The notes: generated by a model from the letters alone, not told the origin. A stretch of 64,000 nt of DNA from Actinomadura mexicana (GCF_900188105.1 NZ_FZNP01000004.1:186001-250000), one strand, 5' to 3'. Shown: positions 1 to 9,319, counted from the first letter of the stretch. Program-made: numbers and translations.

Positions 1-519
1 CTGACCGACCTCACCACCGCCGAGAACAGGATGCCCGACGAGGCCCTGGCGAGCACCGTCTCAGAACTGCTGCGGCAACTCGTCATGCGACCGGACCCGA
101 TCCCCGCCGAGTTCACGCGGCTGTCGGCCGCGCACAACGGCCGCGGACGCTACCTCCTGCACCGGTCGCCCACTTTCACCGTCAGCTCGATCGTGTGGGC
201 GCCCGGGGAGGTGGCCCCTCCCCACACCCACGAGACGTGGGGTGCCATCGGGCTGATCTCCAACCGCATCGAAGAACGGCGCTACGAGCTCGCAGGCGAC
301 GACACCCTGACCCCGGTCGACCACCAGCGGCACACGGCGGGCGCCGTCTCCGTCCTCGTCCCGGACGAGGACATCCACTCGATGCACAATCTGACCGACA
401 CCGACACGGTGGAGATCCACGTCTACGGAAAGGACCTCACGGGCCTCGTCCGCCGCCGCTGGACGCTGGACGGGGACGGCATGCAGGAATTCGCCAGCGG
501 CAAATACTTCAACTGCTGA
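1..519 (+). CDS. Cysteine dioxygenase-like cupin protein, 5' end outside window
   Basis: The reading frame is open from the first base of the window to a TGA at 517-519, so the true start may lie upstream; an in-frame ATG sits at base 31. Counting from that ATG the product has 162 residues. It carries the cupin metal-binding signature PHTHETWG (residues 64-71, an HxH pair plus Glu) and a second His cluster DIHSMHN further on, the layout of the cysteine dioxygenase type I family. These enzymes use non-haem iron to oxidise thiols such as cysteine; the exact thiol substrate cannot be read from the sequence. Family members usually have about 190-200 residues, consistent with a missing N-terminus. 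The partner genes lie outside the window. Confidence 0.75.
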   Translation: MTDLTTAENRMPDEALASTVSELLRQLVMRPDPIPAEFTRLSAAHNGRGRYLLHRSPTFTVSSIVWAPGEVAPPHTHETWGAIGLISNRIEERRYELAGDDTLTPVDHQRHTAGAVSVLVPDEDIHSMHNLTDTDTVEIHVYGKDLTGLVRRRWTLDGDGMQEFASGKYFNC

Positions 520-685
520 CCTGACCCGGCCGCCGTGACCCCGCCCACCCCGCGGCGACTGCTGTAGCAGGGCCGCGCTCCGTCAGACGACGGGCGCGCT
601 CTGCTCCCCGGGCAGCGGGCTGCGTACTGCGTCTCACCTGGCCGCACAGCCAAGTGCTGACCGAGCGCGGCCACGAAGGCTGCCG

Positions 686-1384
686 TTGACCGCCGCACCA
701 TACCGCCGCAAGCCCGGCGCTTCCGTGCAGGTCAACCAGCGCGCGGGGTCTCGCGGCCGGCAGATCGTAGAACCCCCTTACCTGCGCGGGCCACTGCACT
801 CCGCCATCAGGGGACATACGGCACCGCCGTGCAACGTGCTCAACGCGGCCGAACTCCACGAGCTCGTCGCGGAACTCGAACCGATCGCCGCCGCGGGGGA
901 ACTACGGCTCGCGACGGTCTGCTCGATCAGCATCGGCGTGCTTCCTACCGCGCTGCGCGCCTGGACCCGCCGCTACCCGGGGATCGATGTCCGGTTGTTC
1001 GAGCACCGGCACGCCGGCGAGCTGGCCGACGCGATGACAGCCGGGCGGGCCGACCTGGCCATCGGCCCGCTCCCGCCCGGCTGGCCCGGACCGGTCCGAA
1101 GGCTCGGTACGGAGGAGTTCGTGGTGGCCGTCTCCGCGGACGATCCGCTGGCCGTCCAGGGCGCGGCCGAGGTCGAGTTCGAAGCGCTGCGCGACCGCCG
1201 ATGGGTCCACTACGGACCGGACAACGGCCTGGCCGCCGTCCTGGACCAGGCATGCCACAACGCCGGCTACCGGCCGAGAACCGCGGTCCGCGCGGAGCAG
1301 ACCGCGTCCGCCCCGACCCTGGCGGCCGCCGGCCTCGGCCCCGCCCTCTCCCCCGCCAACCGGTTACCGGTCGTGAGCCGCTGA
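686..1384 (+). pseudogene. LysR-type regulator remnant (effector domain only)
   Basis: From about residue 60 the frame matches the effector-binding half of LysR-type regulators: a segment resembling GELRLATVCSISIGVLP, then the RYPGIDVRLFE strand and the GRADLAIGPLP motif. No winged helix-turn-helix is encoded upstream in any frame between 520 and 829, and the C-terminus stops soon after the hinge-return strand, so both ends are missing. An intact protein would have about 300 residues. The first 50 codons (686-830) have no resemblance to the family and are probably fortuitous. Its 3' end overlaps the end of the convergent TetR gene by 21 bp. It is best read as a dead regulator. Confidence 0.6.
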
Positions 1385-2110
1385 CGTCCTGGTGAGCCAC
1401 GCCTCCAGGCCGTCCAGAAGGCGCTCCAGCCCGAAGTCGAACCCGTCTTCCTGGCTCTTCTCGAGATGCACGTCCTTGTTCTCCAGCCACCATGCGCTGA
1501 GGTTCGGATGGTCGGCGGCGATGCGCTGGATGTAGGGCTCCATCTTGTCGACGATGTCGTCGGCGTTCTGCCCGGTCTGGGCGGTCATCGTCCGCGTGGC
1601 CGCCTCGGTCACGGCCGTGCCGATGGCGTGCGACGTCAGCAGCGAGCTGGCCCAGGAGATCTCCTGACCCGTGAACCCGGCCGCCGTCAGCAACCCGATG
1701 GCCCTGTCGCCCACCCTCATCGCGTTGGGGCCGATGTTGGGCTTGACGCCGAAGATGCCGATCGCCCACGGGTGGCGGAGGATCATCGACCGCATCCCGC
1801 GAGCGTAGTCGCCGGCCGCGACGCGCCAGCCGACCTCGGCGGCGTCGGGGCCCACGACCTCGCCCATGATCTCGTCGATGGCGAGCTCGAGCAGCTCGTC
1901 CTTGTTCGCGACGTAGAAGTACAGGGACGTCGCGCCGGCACCGATCGTCGCACCGAGCCTGCGCATGCTCAGGCCGTCCAGGCCCTCGGCGTCGAGCAGC
2001 TCGACCGCCGCGGTCACGATCTCCTCGCGGCTCAGCTGCGGCCTGCCCCGCCGTGCCCTGACCGGACGCATCCAGACGGAGCCGGTGATCGGGTCGGTGT
2101 CGCGTGGCAT
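1364..2110 (-). CDS. TetR/AcrR family repressor
   Basis: A protein of 248 residues with a TetR-type DNA-binding domain at about residues 25-75 (LSREEIVTAAVELL, then the recognition-helix region ending SLYFYVANKDELLE). The remaining 170 residues form a helical ligand-binding domain of the kind linked to tetracycline/drug-responsive regulators. It is transcribed divergently from the MFS exporter that starts at 2222, and the 111-bp spacer contains an imperfect palindrome (2180-2209). Established behaviour of such pairs suggests it represses the exporter and itself until a drug-like ligand binds. The ligand cannot be predicted from sequence. Confidence 0.88.
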   Translation of the reverse strand: MPRDTDPITGSVWMRPVRARRGRPQLSREEIVTAAVELLDAEGLDGLSMRRLGATIGAGATSLYFYVANKDELLELAIDEIMGEVVGPDAAEVGWRVAAGDYARGMRSMILRHPWAIGIFGVKPNIGPNAMRVGDRAIGLLTAAGFTGQEISWASSLLTSHAIGTAVTEAATRTMTAQTGQNADDIVDKMEPYIQRIAADHPNLSAWWLENKDVHLEKSQEDGFDFGLERLLDGLEAWLTRTSAAHDR

Positions 2111-2179
2111 GCGCAGTCCTTCGGGCGGCGGAGTCGTCGAGCTTCAGCGTACCGGTTTGCGGACGCTGTTCGAAAATTA

Positions 2180-2209
2180 GTACAGTGTGCGAAAAATCGT
2201 GCATTGTAC
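2180..2209. promoter_or_regulatory. Candidate TetR operator between tetR and MFS gene
   Basis: A 30-bp imperfect inverted repeat: the left arm begins GTACAGTG and the right arm ends CATTGTAC, with inner CGA/TCG pairs (GTACA-N-TG-NN-CGA pattern). It lies in the divergent spacer, 12 bp upstream of the MFS start codon and next to the AT-rich tract that would hold the promoters. Size and position fit a TetR-family operator. Confidence 0.55.
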
Positions 2210-2221
2210 CAACGGAGAGCC

Positions 2222-3745
2222 ATGTCGTCCCCGCATCCCCGCCGGTGGTGGATCCTCTGCGTCCTCTGCCTGAGCCTCCTGGTCGTCGTCGTCGACAACA
2301 CCGTCCTCAACGTCGCCATCCCGTCACTGATCCGCGACCTGCACGCCAGCAACTCCGACATCCAGTGGATCCTCGACGCCTACATCGTGGTGTTCGCGGG
2401 TCTGCTGCTGACCGCGGGCGCGCTGTCCGACCGGTTCGGCCGCCGCCGCGGCCTGATCATCGGGCTGGTGGTGTTCGGCGGCGCCTCGGTGCCCGCCGCC
2501 CTCGCCGACTCACCCGGCCAGCTCATCGCCGCACGCGCGCTGATGGGGGTGGGCGGCGCGTTCCTCATGCCGGGAACGCTGTCGATCCTCACCAACGTCT
2601 TCGACGAGAAGGAGCGCAAGAAGGCGATCGCCATCTGGAGCTCGGTCCTCATGCTCGGGGCGCTCGGCGGCCCCGTCGTCGGCGGCCTGCTGCTGGAGCA
2701 CTTCTGGTGGGGATCGGTGTTCCTGATCAACATCCCGATCGCCGCGCTCGCCGTCATCGCCACCGTGCTGATCATCCCCGAGTCGCGCGGCCCGGCCGGC
2801 CGGCCCGACCTCGTCGGCGCCCTCCTGTCGACCGTCGGCATGACGGCCCTGGTCTGGAGCGTCATCTTCATCCCGCGGGACGGCTGGTCCGCTCCGCAGG
2901 TGCACATCGGGTTCGCGGTCTCAGTCCTGGCGCTGGGGGGCTTCGCCCTCTGGGAGCGGCGCGTCAGCGAGCCCATGCTGCCGGTGAAGCTGTTCCGCGA
3001 CCGCGACTTCAGCGGCGCCAGCCTGTCGATCGTGCTGCTGTCGTTCTCCTCCGGCGGCCTGATGCTCGCGCTCACCCAGTACCTGCAGTTCGTGCTCGGA
3101 TACAGCCCGATGAAGACGGGCCTCGCGTTCATCCCGCTGCTCGTCGCGGTAATGGCCTTCAACGGGATCGGGGTGGTGGTGGACAAGAAGCTCGGCGCCC
3201 GCGTCGCCCTCGCCGCCGGCCTCGTGCTCCTGGCAGGAGGGTTCGGCCTGCTCGCGATGATGTCGCCGGGTGACGGTTATCCCCGCCTCGTCATCGCGCT
3301 TGTCGTGATGGGCATGGGCAGCGGGACCGCCGGCCCCGCAGCCTACGGCACGCTGCTGGGCGCCCTCCCGCCCGAGCGGGCCGGCGTCGGCTCCGCCGTC
3401 AACGACACCGTCCAGCAGGTCGGCCAGGCGCTCAGCGTGGCCATCCTCGGCAGTGTCCTCACCGCCGCCTACACCGACGCGATGCCCGAGAACGTCACGG
3501 GACCGGCCCGCGACTCCATCGGCAACGCGCTGGCCATCGCCGCCGCCCGGGGGGACGTCGCCCTGGCCGGCGCAGCGAAGAGCGCCTTCGTCGACGCGAT
3601 GTCGTTCACCGCGATCGCCGGAGTGTTCGGCGGCCTGGCCGCCGCGGTCCTGGCCTTCGTAGTGCTGCGCCCACCCTCGCGCAGCGCGGAGGCCGCGCGC
3701 CCCGAAGTCGTCCCCGACGTGGACGGCCAGCCCACCGCCCACTGA
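2222..3745 (+). CDS. MFS multidrug exporter, DHA2 (14-TM) type
   Basis: The product has 507 residues. ATG at 2222 was chosen because it follows GGAGA and opens directly into the first membrane helix (WWILCVLCLSLLVVVVDNTVLNVAIP), the classical N-terminus of DHA2/EmrB-type drug:H+ antiporters. The frame is open much further upstream, but that part lies antisense to the TetR gene and is not coding. Motif A of the family is visible as LSDRFGRRRG at about residue 65. Hydrophobic segments continue to the C-terminus in a pattern consistent with 14 helices. It probably exports a toxic small molecule under control of the divergent TetR repressor; there is no separate membrane fusion protein, as is usual in Gram-positives. 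Confidence 0.9.
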   Translation: MSSPHPRRWWILCVLCLSLLVVVVDNTVLNVAIPSLIRDLHASNSDIQWILDAYIVVFAGLLLTAGALSDRFGRRRGLIIGLVVFGGASVPAALADSPGQLIAARALMGVGGAFLMPGTLSILTNVFDEKERKKAIAIWSSVLMLGALGGPVVGGLLLEHFWWGSVFLINIPIAALAVIATVLIIPESRGPAGRPDLVGALLSTVGMTALVWSVIFIPRDGWSAPQVHIGFAVSVLALGGFALWERRVSEPMLPVKLFRDRDFSGASLSIVLLSFSSGGLMLALTQYLQFVLGYSPMKTGLAFIPLLVAVMAFNGIGVVVDKKLGARVALAAGLVLLAGGFGLLAMMSPGDGYPRLVIALVVMGMGSGTAGPAAYGTLLGALPPERAGVGSAVNDTVQQVGQALSVAILGSVLTAAYTDAMPENVTGPARDSIGNALAIAAARGDVALAGAAKSAFVDAMSFTAIAGVFGGLAAAVLAFVVLRPPSRSAEAARPEVVPDVDGQPTAH

Positions 3746-3894
3746 ACAAGACCGCTGGACCGGTGTCTCGTCGGTGCAGGCCAGGGCGTCCAGCCGCGTG
3801 CGGGACGCCCCGGCCTGACGAGTTCGGACCGCCGTCACCATCGAGACCGAGCCCCAGCCTCCGCAGGTGCTCCTGCTGCGCAGGCGGATCTCGA

Positions 3895-3966
3895 TCACCG
3901 AGGGATCTCGCCCTCCAGAGCCGATTCCAGCACCCGCTTGGTCAGCGGCTGCAGGCTGTCGGTCAC
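3895..3966 (-). pseudogene. IS256-family transposase scar
   Basis: Within the 314-bp gap 3746-4059, a 23-codon minus-strand frame starting GTG at 3966 contains LTKRVLESALEGE. This matches the conserved N-terminal stretch of IS256/mutator-type transposases just before the HLGY motif. It stops immediately afterwards at a TGA. The rest of the transposase is absent, so this is a deletion scar. Nothing else in the gap looks coding. Confidence 0.45.
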
Positions 3967-4059
3967 CTGACGTCCCCTTGATCATCAGATCCGCCGTTGA
4001 TCAGACACTCCCCGCGCGTAGACCGCGGCGGGGGTGCAGGGTGGAACCGGTGCCGTGGG

Positions 4060-6462
4060 TCAGGTGTTCAACAGAAGTGCGCAGCGGATGACACCGAGGT
4101 GAGTGTAGGCCTGGGGGTGGTTGCCGAGGCCCCGTTCGGTCACGGGGTCGTACTGCTCGGGAAGCAGGCCGGTGGGGCCGGCGGTGTTGAGCATCTGGGT
4201 GAACAGCTCTTCGGCGTCGTCGCGGCGGCCGGTGCGCAGGTAGGCCTCGATCAGCCAGGCGGTGCACAGGTGGAAGCCGCCTTCTCGACCCGGCAGGCCG
4301 TCGTCCCAGCGGTAGCGGTAGACGACCGGGCCGCTGCGCAGTTCGGCTTCGACTAGTTCGACGGTGGCCAGGAACCTGGGGTCGTCAGGGGCGAGCAGGC
4401 CGGACAGCCCGACCCAGAGCGAGGAGGCGTCCAGGTCAGGGTGGCCGTAGGCGACGGTGTACGCGTTCGCCTCAGGATGCCAGCCGTGTTCGGTGACGTC
4501 GGAGGCGATCTGGTCGCGCAGCCGTCGCCACTGGGGCCGGTCATGGCCGCGATGCCGCGCCGCGATGTGGAGTGCGCGGTCCACCGCCAGCCAGCACATC
4601 ACCTTGGAGTAGACGTGGTGGCGTCGGGGCAGCCGGGCCTCCCACAGTCCGTGGTCGGGCTCGCGCCAGCGTCGGTGGACGGCCTGGACCGCCGCCTCGA
4701 CGATGCCGAACTCCGCGTCGCCGATGCCGCCGCGGGCATCGGCGACCGCGGCGATCAGGTCGGTCACGGGCCCGAAGATGTCGAGTTGCACTTGGCGATC
4801 GGCGAGGTTCCCGACACGGACAGGCCGGGAGCCGGCGTAACCGGGCAGGGTGTCGATGACGGCTTCGGGGCCGAGGTGCCGACCGTCCAGGGTGTAGAGC
4901 GGATGCAGGCGTTCGGGGTGGCCGCCGGTGGCCGCGATCAGGTCACCGGTCCAATGCAGCAGGTTCTCGGCCTCGCGGTGGCTTCCCAGGTCGACCAGGG
5001 TGCGGGCCGTCATTGCGGCGTCACGTAGCCAGCAGTACCGGTAGTCCCAGTTGCGGACGCCTCCGATCTCCTCGGGAAGGGAGCTGGTGGCGGCTGCCAG
5101 GATGGCTCCGGTCGGCGCGTGGCACAGACCGCGCAGGGTCAGGGCGCTGCGCAGGACGTCGGCGCGCGCGAAGGCCGGCAGGCGCAACCCGGCCGCCCAG
5201 TCCCGCCACGGCCGTTCGGCCAGCGTCTGGCGGCTTCCAATGTCGATCGGGGGATGGTGGAGATCATGTGTTCCTAGGCGCAGTTCGAGGGTGACGGTGC
5301 CACCGCATGCCGCGAGGTCGACGATCGCGCGTGCGGTGTCATGGCCGTCCTCATCGGATCGCACGGTCCAGTCGACCTGGGGTGAGTAGAGGGCGGCCCG
5401 CTCGCCGGCACCGGCCACCAGCAGCCCGTCTGGACGAGTCGCGAGCCGAACCTCGACCTGGCCGAATTCCGGGCGCGGGGCGAACTCCAGCTGGGCCGTG
5501 CTCGTGCCGGACAGCACCCGGACAAGGGTGGTGGTACCAGCGGGCCGGGCCGTCGCCTCGGGGTGGCCGCCCGAACCGCCCGAACCGTCCGGGCCGGTCG
5601 GGGCACCGGACTCCAGCCAGTCGGTGACGGTCAGTCCGGGCCACCGGGTCTCCAGGGTCATCGTGCCGGTCCGGTAGCGCTGCCCCAGAGGCAGGCCACC
5701 GCGGTAGGGGCCCGTGGTCAGGCGTCCGGCGGCGGCACCGCCGATCAGGTGCCCGAACAGCGTGGGCGAGTCGGGCCGGGGATGGCACAGCCAGGTGACG
5801 GTGGCGTCGGGGGTGAGGAGGGCGACCGTGCGCTGATCGGACAGCAGGGAGTGGCGTTCGATGGGGACGGCCGGCTCTCCGTACAGCCACCGGCGGCGGG
5901 TCCGCTCCAAGAGCCCCAGCGCGCCGACCGCCGTGGCGTCGGGCTCGCCCGTGGGGCGGGTGGTGTCTATGCCCAGGTCCGGACCGTTCAGCCGCGCGAA
6001 CACCTCCGCGTCGGCCTGGCCGTCGCCGATGAACAGCACCGCCCCGGCTGAGGTCCGGGCGCGCAGGGCCTCCACGGCGCTGCCGGTATCGGTGCTGATC
6101 AGCGCGGGTCCCAGGGTGTGCTCGACACCATGGCCCGCGATGAGATGCACCTCGGCGGGCAGCCGCGACAGCGTGGCCAGTTCGCCCAGCGGCCTGCCGG
6201 ACATCACGGCGACCGAGGTGTCCGGCAGCGCCGCGAGCATCCGCAGCACCGCGACGGCCTCGGGGGCCGCGACGGCCTGGCCCCGGTCGGTGCCCGGCGG
6301 GCTGAGGACGCCGTCGTAGGCACAGGCCACCAGCAGTCGCGGCACGCGCGCGATGCGATGCACGGCGGCGGCCAGTTCGGGGTCGCGCGGGCCGTCCTCG
6401 GCCGCGCTCGGCTGCCGCGGGTGCGGGTGGTGAGGACCCCTCGGGTCCAAGGTCGCGCTCAT
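4060..6462 (-). CDS. GH15 trehalase-like hydrolase fused to a degenerate OtsB-like HAD domain
   Basis: A protein of 800 residues preceded by GGAGG. Residues about 30-165 resemble trehalose-6-phosphate phosphatase (RLLVACAYDGV, VMSGRPLGEL, LFIGDGQADAEVF). The nucleophilic Asp of the DxD motif is Ala48, the acidic GDD motif reads GDG, and the cap domain is missing, so this part is probably not a phosphatase. From about residue 195 the protein is a glycoside hydrolase family 15 enzyme: an N-terminal beta-sandwich, then the alpha/alpha barrel with GGVRNWDYRYCWLRDA, a WEAR motif (general acid Glu) and LLPEQYDP (general base Glu) near the end. GH15 trehalases and glucoamylases hydrolyse alpha-glucosides, and OtsB-GH15 fusions are known in actinomycetes. 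No signal peptide is seen, so it is cytosolic. It lies at the end of the sugar-uptake gene string, where it could cleave the imported sugar. Confidence 0.85.
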   Translation of the reverse strand: MSATLDPRGPHHPHPRQPSAAEDGPRDPELAAAVHRIARVPRLLVACAYDGVLSPPGTDRGQAVAAPEAVAVLRMLAALPDTSVAVMSGRPLGELATLSRLPAEVHLIAGHGVEHTLGPALISTDTGSAVEALRARTSAGAVLFIGDGQADAEVFARLNGPDLGIDTTRPTGEPDATAVGALGLLERTRRRWLYGEPAVPIERHSLLSDQRTVALLTPDATVTWLCHPRPDSPTLFGHLIGGAAAGRLTTGPYRGGLPLGQRYRTGTMTLETRWPGLTVTDWLESGAPTGPDGSGGSGGHPEATARPAGTTTLVRVLSGTSTAQLEFAPRPEFGQVEVRLATRPDGLLVAGAGERAALYSPQVDWTVRSDEDGHDTARAIVDLAACGGTVTLELRLGTHDLHHPPIDIGSRQTLAERPWRDWAAGLRLPAFARADVLRSALTLRGLCHAPTGAILAAATSSLPEEIGGVRNWDYRYCWLRDAAMTARTLVDLGSHREAENLLHWTGDLIAATGGHPERLHPLYTLDGRHLGPEAVIDTLPGYAGSRPVRVGNLADRQVQLDIFGPVTDLIAAVADARGGIGDAEFGIVEAAVQAVHRRWREPDHGLWEARLPRRHHVYSKVMCWLAVDRALHIAARHRGHDRPQWRRLRDQIASDVTEHGWHPEANAYTVAYGHPDLDASSLWVGLSGLLAPDDPRFLATVELVEAELRSGPVVYRYRWDDGLPGREGGFHLCTAWLIEAYLRTGRRDDAEELFTQMLNTAGPTGLLPEQYDPVTERGLGNHPQAYTHLGVIRCALLLNT

Positions 6463-6560
6463 GCGGCGCTGCCTCCAGGTGGTGTCATGCGAACGGGCGC
6501 ACCGGGAAAAGGTGCACAGGGGGATGAGCGCGGGGAACGGGTGCGGGGGGAACCGGGTGC

Positions 6561-7499
6561 TCAGAGAGTCACTACGGCCTTCACGAAACCGTGCGGTTTG
6601 GAGTCGAGGGCCCGGTAGGCCTCGTCGATGCGGTCGAGCGGGAAGTGGTGCGTGAGCAGCGGCGCCACGCTCAGCCGTCCGGCGGCCATCAGACGCAGTG
6701 CGGCCCGGGTGGCCTCGGCGAGACGGCCGGAGTCCCGGACGTGGGCGTTGACGACATCGAGCGCTTTCCAGTTCCAGGTGCGCAGGTCGATGGCACGGCT
6801 GGGGGCCTGGTGGTAGCCGAGAATCGACAGGACGCCGTGTTCGGCGGCCATGGCGGTGGCCAGCTCCACGCCCGCCTGGGTGCCGCTGGCCTCCACGACA
6901 AGGTCGGCCGAGGACGGGAGAAGCCCGGGATCGGCCGGATGCAGGACCTCGGTGATCCCGGTCGCGGTCGCGGCCATCCTCGCGTCCTCACGCGGGTCGA
7001 TCCCCAAGACCCGGGAGGTGGGGCTGCGGGCCAGGAGCTGGGCCATGACCAGCCCCATGAAGCCGAGCCCGATCACCGCCGTTCGCGCGCCGACCGCGGG
7101 CCGGGCGCGGCGGTAGCCCTCGACGACGCATCCCAGGGGCTCCCCCAGGGCGAGCGCGGGATCGACCTCGTCGGGTACGACGACGATGTCGGCCGGCGAG
7201 GCCGTCACATAGTCGGCGAACGACGGGACGAGCCGGCCGGTGACGACCTGGCCCACGCGCAGGCCGCTGACCCCGTCACCGATGGCATGCACGGTGCCGA
7301 CCGGTTCGTGGCCGAGGCGTAGTGGGGGGTCGCCGTCGGCGGGTCCGGTGCGCCAGTCGCCGAGGTCGCTGGCGCAGATCCCGATCCGGTCGACCTTGAC
7401 GAGCACCTGTCCCGCCCGGGGAAGTGCGAAGCGGTGCTCCCGGACGGTGAAGGTCCGGGGAGCGGTGATCTCGGCGATGCGTCCCGTGAGGGCGGTCAT
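6561..7499 (-). CDS. Zinc-type (MDR) alcohol/polyol dehydrogenase
   Basis: The product has 312 residues. Its ATG overlaps the stop of the upstream permease by 4 nt (ATGA), which fixes the start inside a longer open frame. It is a medium-chain dehydrogenase/reductase: GICASDLGDW (catalytic zinc Cys) and LGHEPVGTV in the GroES-like part, then a Rossmann fold around AVIGLGFMGL. The structural four-cysteine zinc loop of classical alcohol dehydrogenases is not present and the protein is a little short. Translational coupling to an ABC sugar importer suggests a role in oxidising the imported sugar or polyol, perhaps with the Gfo/Idh/MocA enzyme encoded at 10.8-11.9 kb. Confidence 0.85.
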   Translation of the reverse strand: MTALTGRIAEITAPRTFTVREHRFALPRAGQVLVKVDRIGICASDLGDWRTGPADGDPPLRLGHEPVGTVHAIGDGVSGLRVGQVVTGRLVPSFADYVTASPADIVVVPDEVDPALALGEPLGCVVEGYRRARPAVGARTAVIGLGFMGLVMAQLLARSPTSRVLGIDPREDARMAATATGITEVLHPADPGLLPSSADLVVEASGTQAGVELATAMAAEHGVLSILGYHQAPSRAIDLRTWNWKALDVVNAHVRDSGRLAEATRAALRLMAAGRLSVAPLLTHHFPLDRIDEAYRALDSKPHGFVKAVVTL

Positions 7500-8326
7500 T
7501 TGGTGGCTCCAGCGGTGAGGCCCCGGATGAACTGCCTGTTGAGCAGCAGGTAGACCGCGAGGACGGGGACTATCGCCAGCGTGGTGCCGGCGGCGATGAC
7601 ACCGGTGTCGCTGGTGAAGCGTCCCTGGAAGAAGGTGAGCCCGATGGGCAGCGTGCGCACCGATTCGTCCTGGAGGAAGAACAGCGGCACGACCATCTCG
7701 TTCCAGGACCACATGAACTCGAAGACGGTCAGGGCCTGCAGGGTCGGGCGGGCGAGCGGAAGCACGACGGACCAGATGATGCGCAGGTTGCCGGCACCGT
7801 CGATGCGGGCCGCGTCGATGATCCCCTGCGGGATGGTCTGCATGAAGGCCCGCAGCATGAAGATGGCGAACGGCAGCCCCAGGCACGCCTCGACCAGGAT
7901 CGCACCGGTCCGGGTGTTGACCAGGCCGGCGGAGCGCATCTGGAAGAACAGCGGGATGATGATCGACCAGATCGGGATCATCAGGCCGAGCAGGAACAGC
8001 ACGAAGAGCGGCCTCGACAGGGGCAGCCGCAGGCTGCTGAGCGCGTACGCGGCGGGCACGGCGCACATCAGCACGACCAGCACGGCGCCGGCGGCGATGA
8101 GGAGGCTGTTGCCCAGGTAGTCGGCGAAGTGCGCCTGCGTCCAGGCCCTGACGTAGTTGTCCCATCGGGGCCGGTCCGGCAGCCCGAGCGGGTGGGAGGT
8201 GATCTGGGTCGAGTCGCGCAGCGAGGCTACGCCGACCCACACCAGGGGCGCCAGGGAGGCCACCGCGGTCAGGCAGAGCGCGGTGTATCCGGCGGATCTG
8301 GTGATGAGCGACGGACGGTCTGTCAT
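7496..8326 (-). CDS. Carbohydrate ABC transporter permease, MalG type
   Basis: A protein of 276 residues with about six membrane helices, the first at residues 10-32. The EAA loop that docks the ATPase is visible as DAARIDGAGNLRIIWSVVLP. It pairs with the MalF-type permease just upstream (4-nt spacing) and the lipoprotein at 9320-10741 to form a CUT1-type sugar importer. No ATP-binding gene is nearby. In actinomycetes such importers usually share a common MsiK-type ATPase encoded elsewhere. Its stop overlaps the start of the dehydrogenase gene. Confidence 0.92.
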   Translation of the reverse strand: MTDRPSLITRSAGYTALCLTAVASLAPLVWVGVASLRDSTQITSHPLGLPDRPRWDNYVRAWTQAHFADYLGNSLLIAAGAVLVVLMCAVPAAYALSSLRLPLSRPLFVLFLLGLMIPIWSIIIPLFFQMRSAGLVNTRTGAILVEACLGLPFAIFMLRAFMQTIPQGIIDAARIDGAGNLRIIWSVVLPLARPTLQALTVFEFMWSWNEMVVPLFFLQDESVRTLPIGLTFFQGRFTSDTGVIAAGTTLAIVPVLAVYLLLNRQFIRGLTAGATK

Positions 8327-8330
8327 GAGG

Positions 8331-9308
8331 TCAGTCCCTTTCCCGCAGGCGCAGGAAGACGATGGTGATGATCAGGGTGAGGAGTGTGAGGATCACCGCC
8401 GCCGCGGCGCCGTAGCCGACCTGCCGGGTCATGAAGGCCAGGGAGTAGATGTAGTACGCCACCACCTCGGTCGACCCGCCGGGACCACCGCTGGTCATGA
8501 CGTAGACCAGGTCGAACGTGCGGAGCGTGTTGATGAACGAGACGATCAACAGCAACGTGATCTGGGAGCGCAGCCCCGGGATGGTGATGTGGCGGAACTG
8601 CGCCATCGGACCCGCGCCGTCGATCGACGCGGCCTCGAAGAGGCTCCGGTCGAGGTTCTGCAGGCCGGCCATGAAGATGACCATGGCGAAGCCGAAGTAG
8701 GTCCAGTTCGCCGTGGCGATGATCGCGGGCATCGCGGTCGACTCGTCGGACAGCCAGCCCGTGGCCAGCGGCCCGGCCTCCACGGTTCGCAGGGCGTTGT
8801 TGAGCAGCCCCCAGTTGGGGTTGTAGACGAAGTCCCAGACGATCCCGACGACCACCAGGGACATGGTCGCCGGTATGAAGAAGATGGTCCGGAAGGCGGC
8901 GCGGCCCCGGATCCACGTCGCGGACAGCAGCGCCGCCAGCGCGAGCCCGAACCCCTGGGCGAGCCAGCTTCCGGCGACCCACTTGAAGTTGTTGAGCAGG
9001 GCACCGTTGAAGCGGTCGTCGCCGACGAGCCTCCGGTAGTTGTCCAGCCCGGTCCAGGTCGGTGAACCGGTCAGCCCGTCCCACTGGGTGAAGCTCAAAT
9101 AGATCGTCTGACAGATGGGCACCAGTAGGAACGCGCCGTACAGGAGCGCCGCCGGTAGCAGCAGCGCGTACCCGCCGGCCATACGCCGGGTGCGCGGCCA
9201 CCGGCCGGGCCGGTCGCCGGCACGGTGGCGTCTCCCCGGTGCCGCGGGGCGGTCCGCGCCGGACTCCTTCCGGCCGGCGCCGGCCGAGAGCCGTGAGAGG
9301 AGCAGCAT
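8331..9308 (-). CDS. Carbohydrate ABC transporter permease, MalF type
   Basis: The product has 325 residues when started at the ATG at 9308, 11 nt after the stop of the binding-protein gene; the ribosome site is weak. The first 40 residues are basic and cytosolic, followed by six membrane helices beginning GGYALLLPAALLYGAFLLVP. The EAA motif reads FEAASIDGAGPMAQFRHITIPG. It forms the heteromeric membrane channel with the MalG-type partner downstream. A later in-frame Met just before the first helix is an alternative start. Confidence 0.9.
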   Translation of the reverse strand: MLLLSRLSAGAGRKESGADRPAAPGRRHRAGDRPGRWPRTRRMAGGYALLLPAALLYGAFLLVPICQTIYLSFTQWDGLTGSPTWTGLDNYRRLVGDDRFNGALLNNFKWVAGSWLAQGFGLALAALLSATWIRGRAAFRTIFFIPATMSLVVVGIVWDFVYNPNWGLLNNALRTVEAGPLATGWLSDESTAMPAIIATANWTYFGFAMVIFMAGLQNLDRSLFEAASIDGAGPMAQFRHITIPGLRSQITLLLIVSFINTLRTFDLVYVMTSGGPGGSTEVVAYYIYSLAFMTRQVGYGAAAAVILTLLTLIITIVFLRLRERD

Positions 9309-9319
9309 GGTCGCGCCGC

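Noticed and set aside
1466..2221. Long plus-strand open frame preceding the MFS gene
   Set aside because: It lies antisense to the TetR gene, is Arg/Asp/Gly-rich without family resemblance, and the exporter's first helix and ribosome site fix the start at 2222.
3746..3894. Continuation of the minus-strand frame past the IS256 scar
   Set aside because: The translated sequence does not resemble the next part of IS256 transposases and no alternative family was recognised.
7500..8240. Minus-strand frame extending the zinc dehydrogenase to 559 residues
   Set aside because: The extra part is an out-of-frame reading of the permease gene; the ATGA overlap at 7496-7499 marks the real start.
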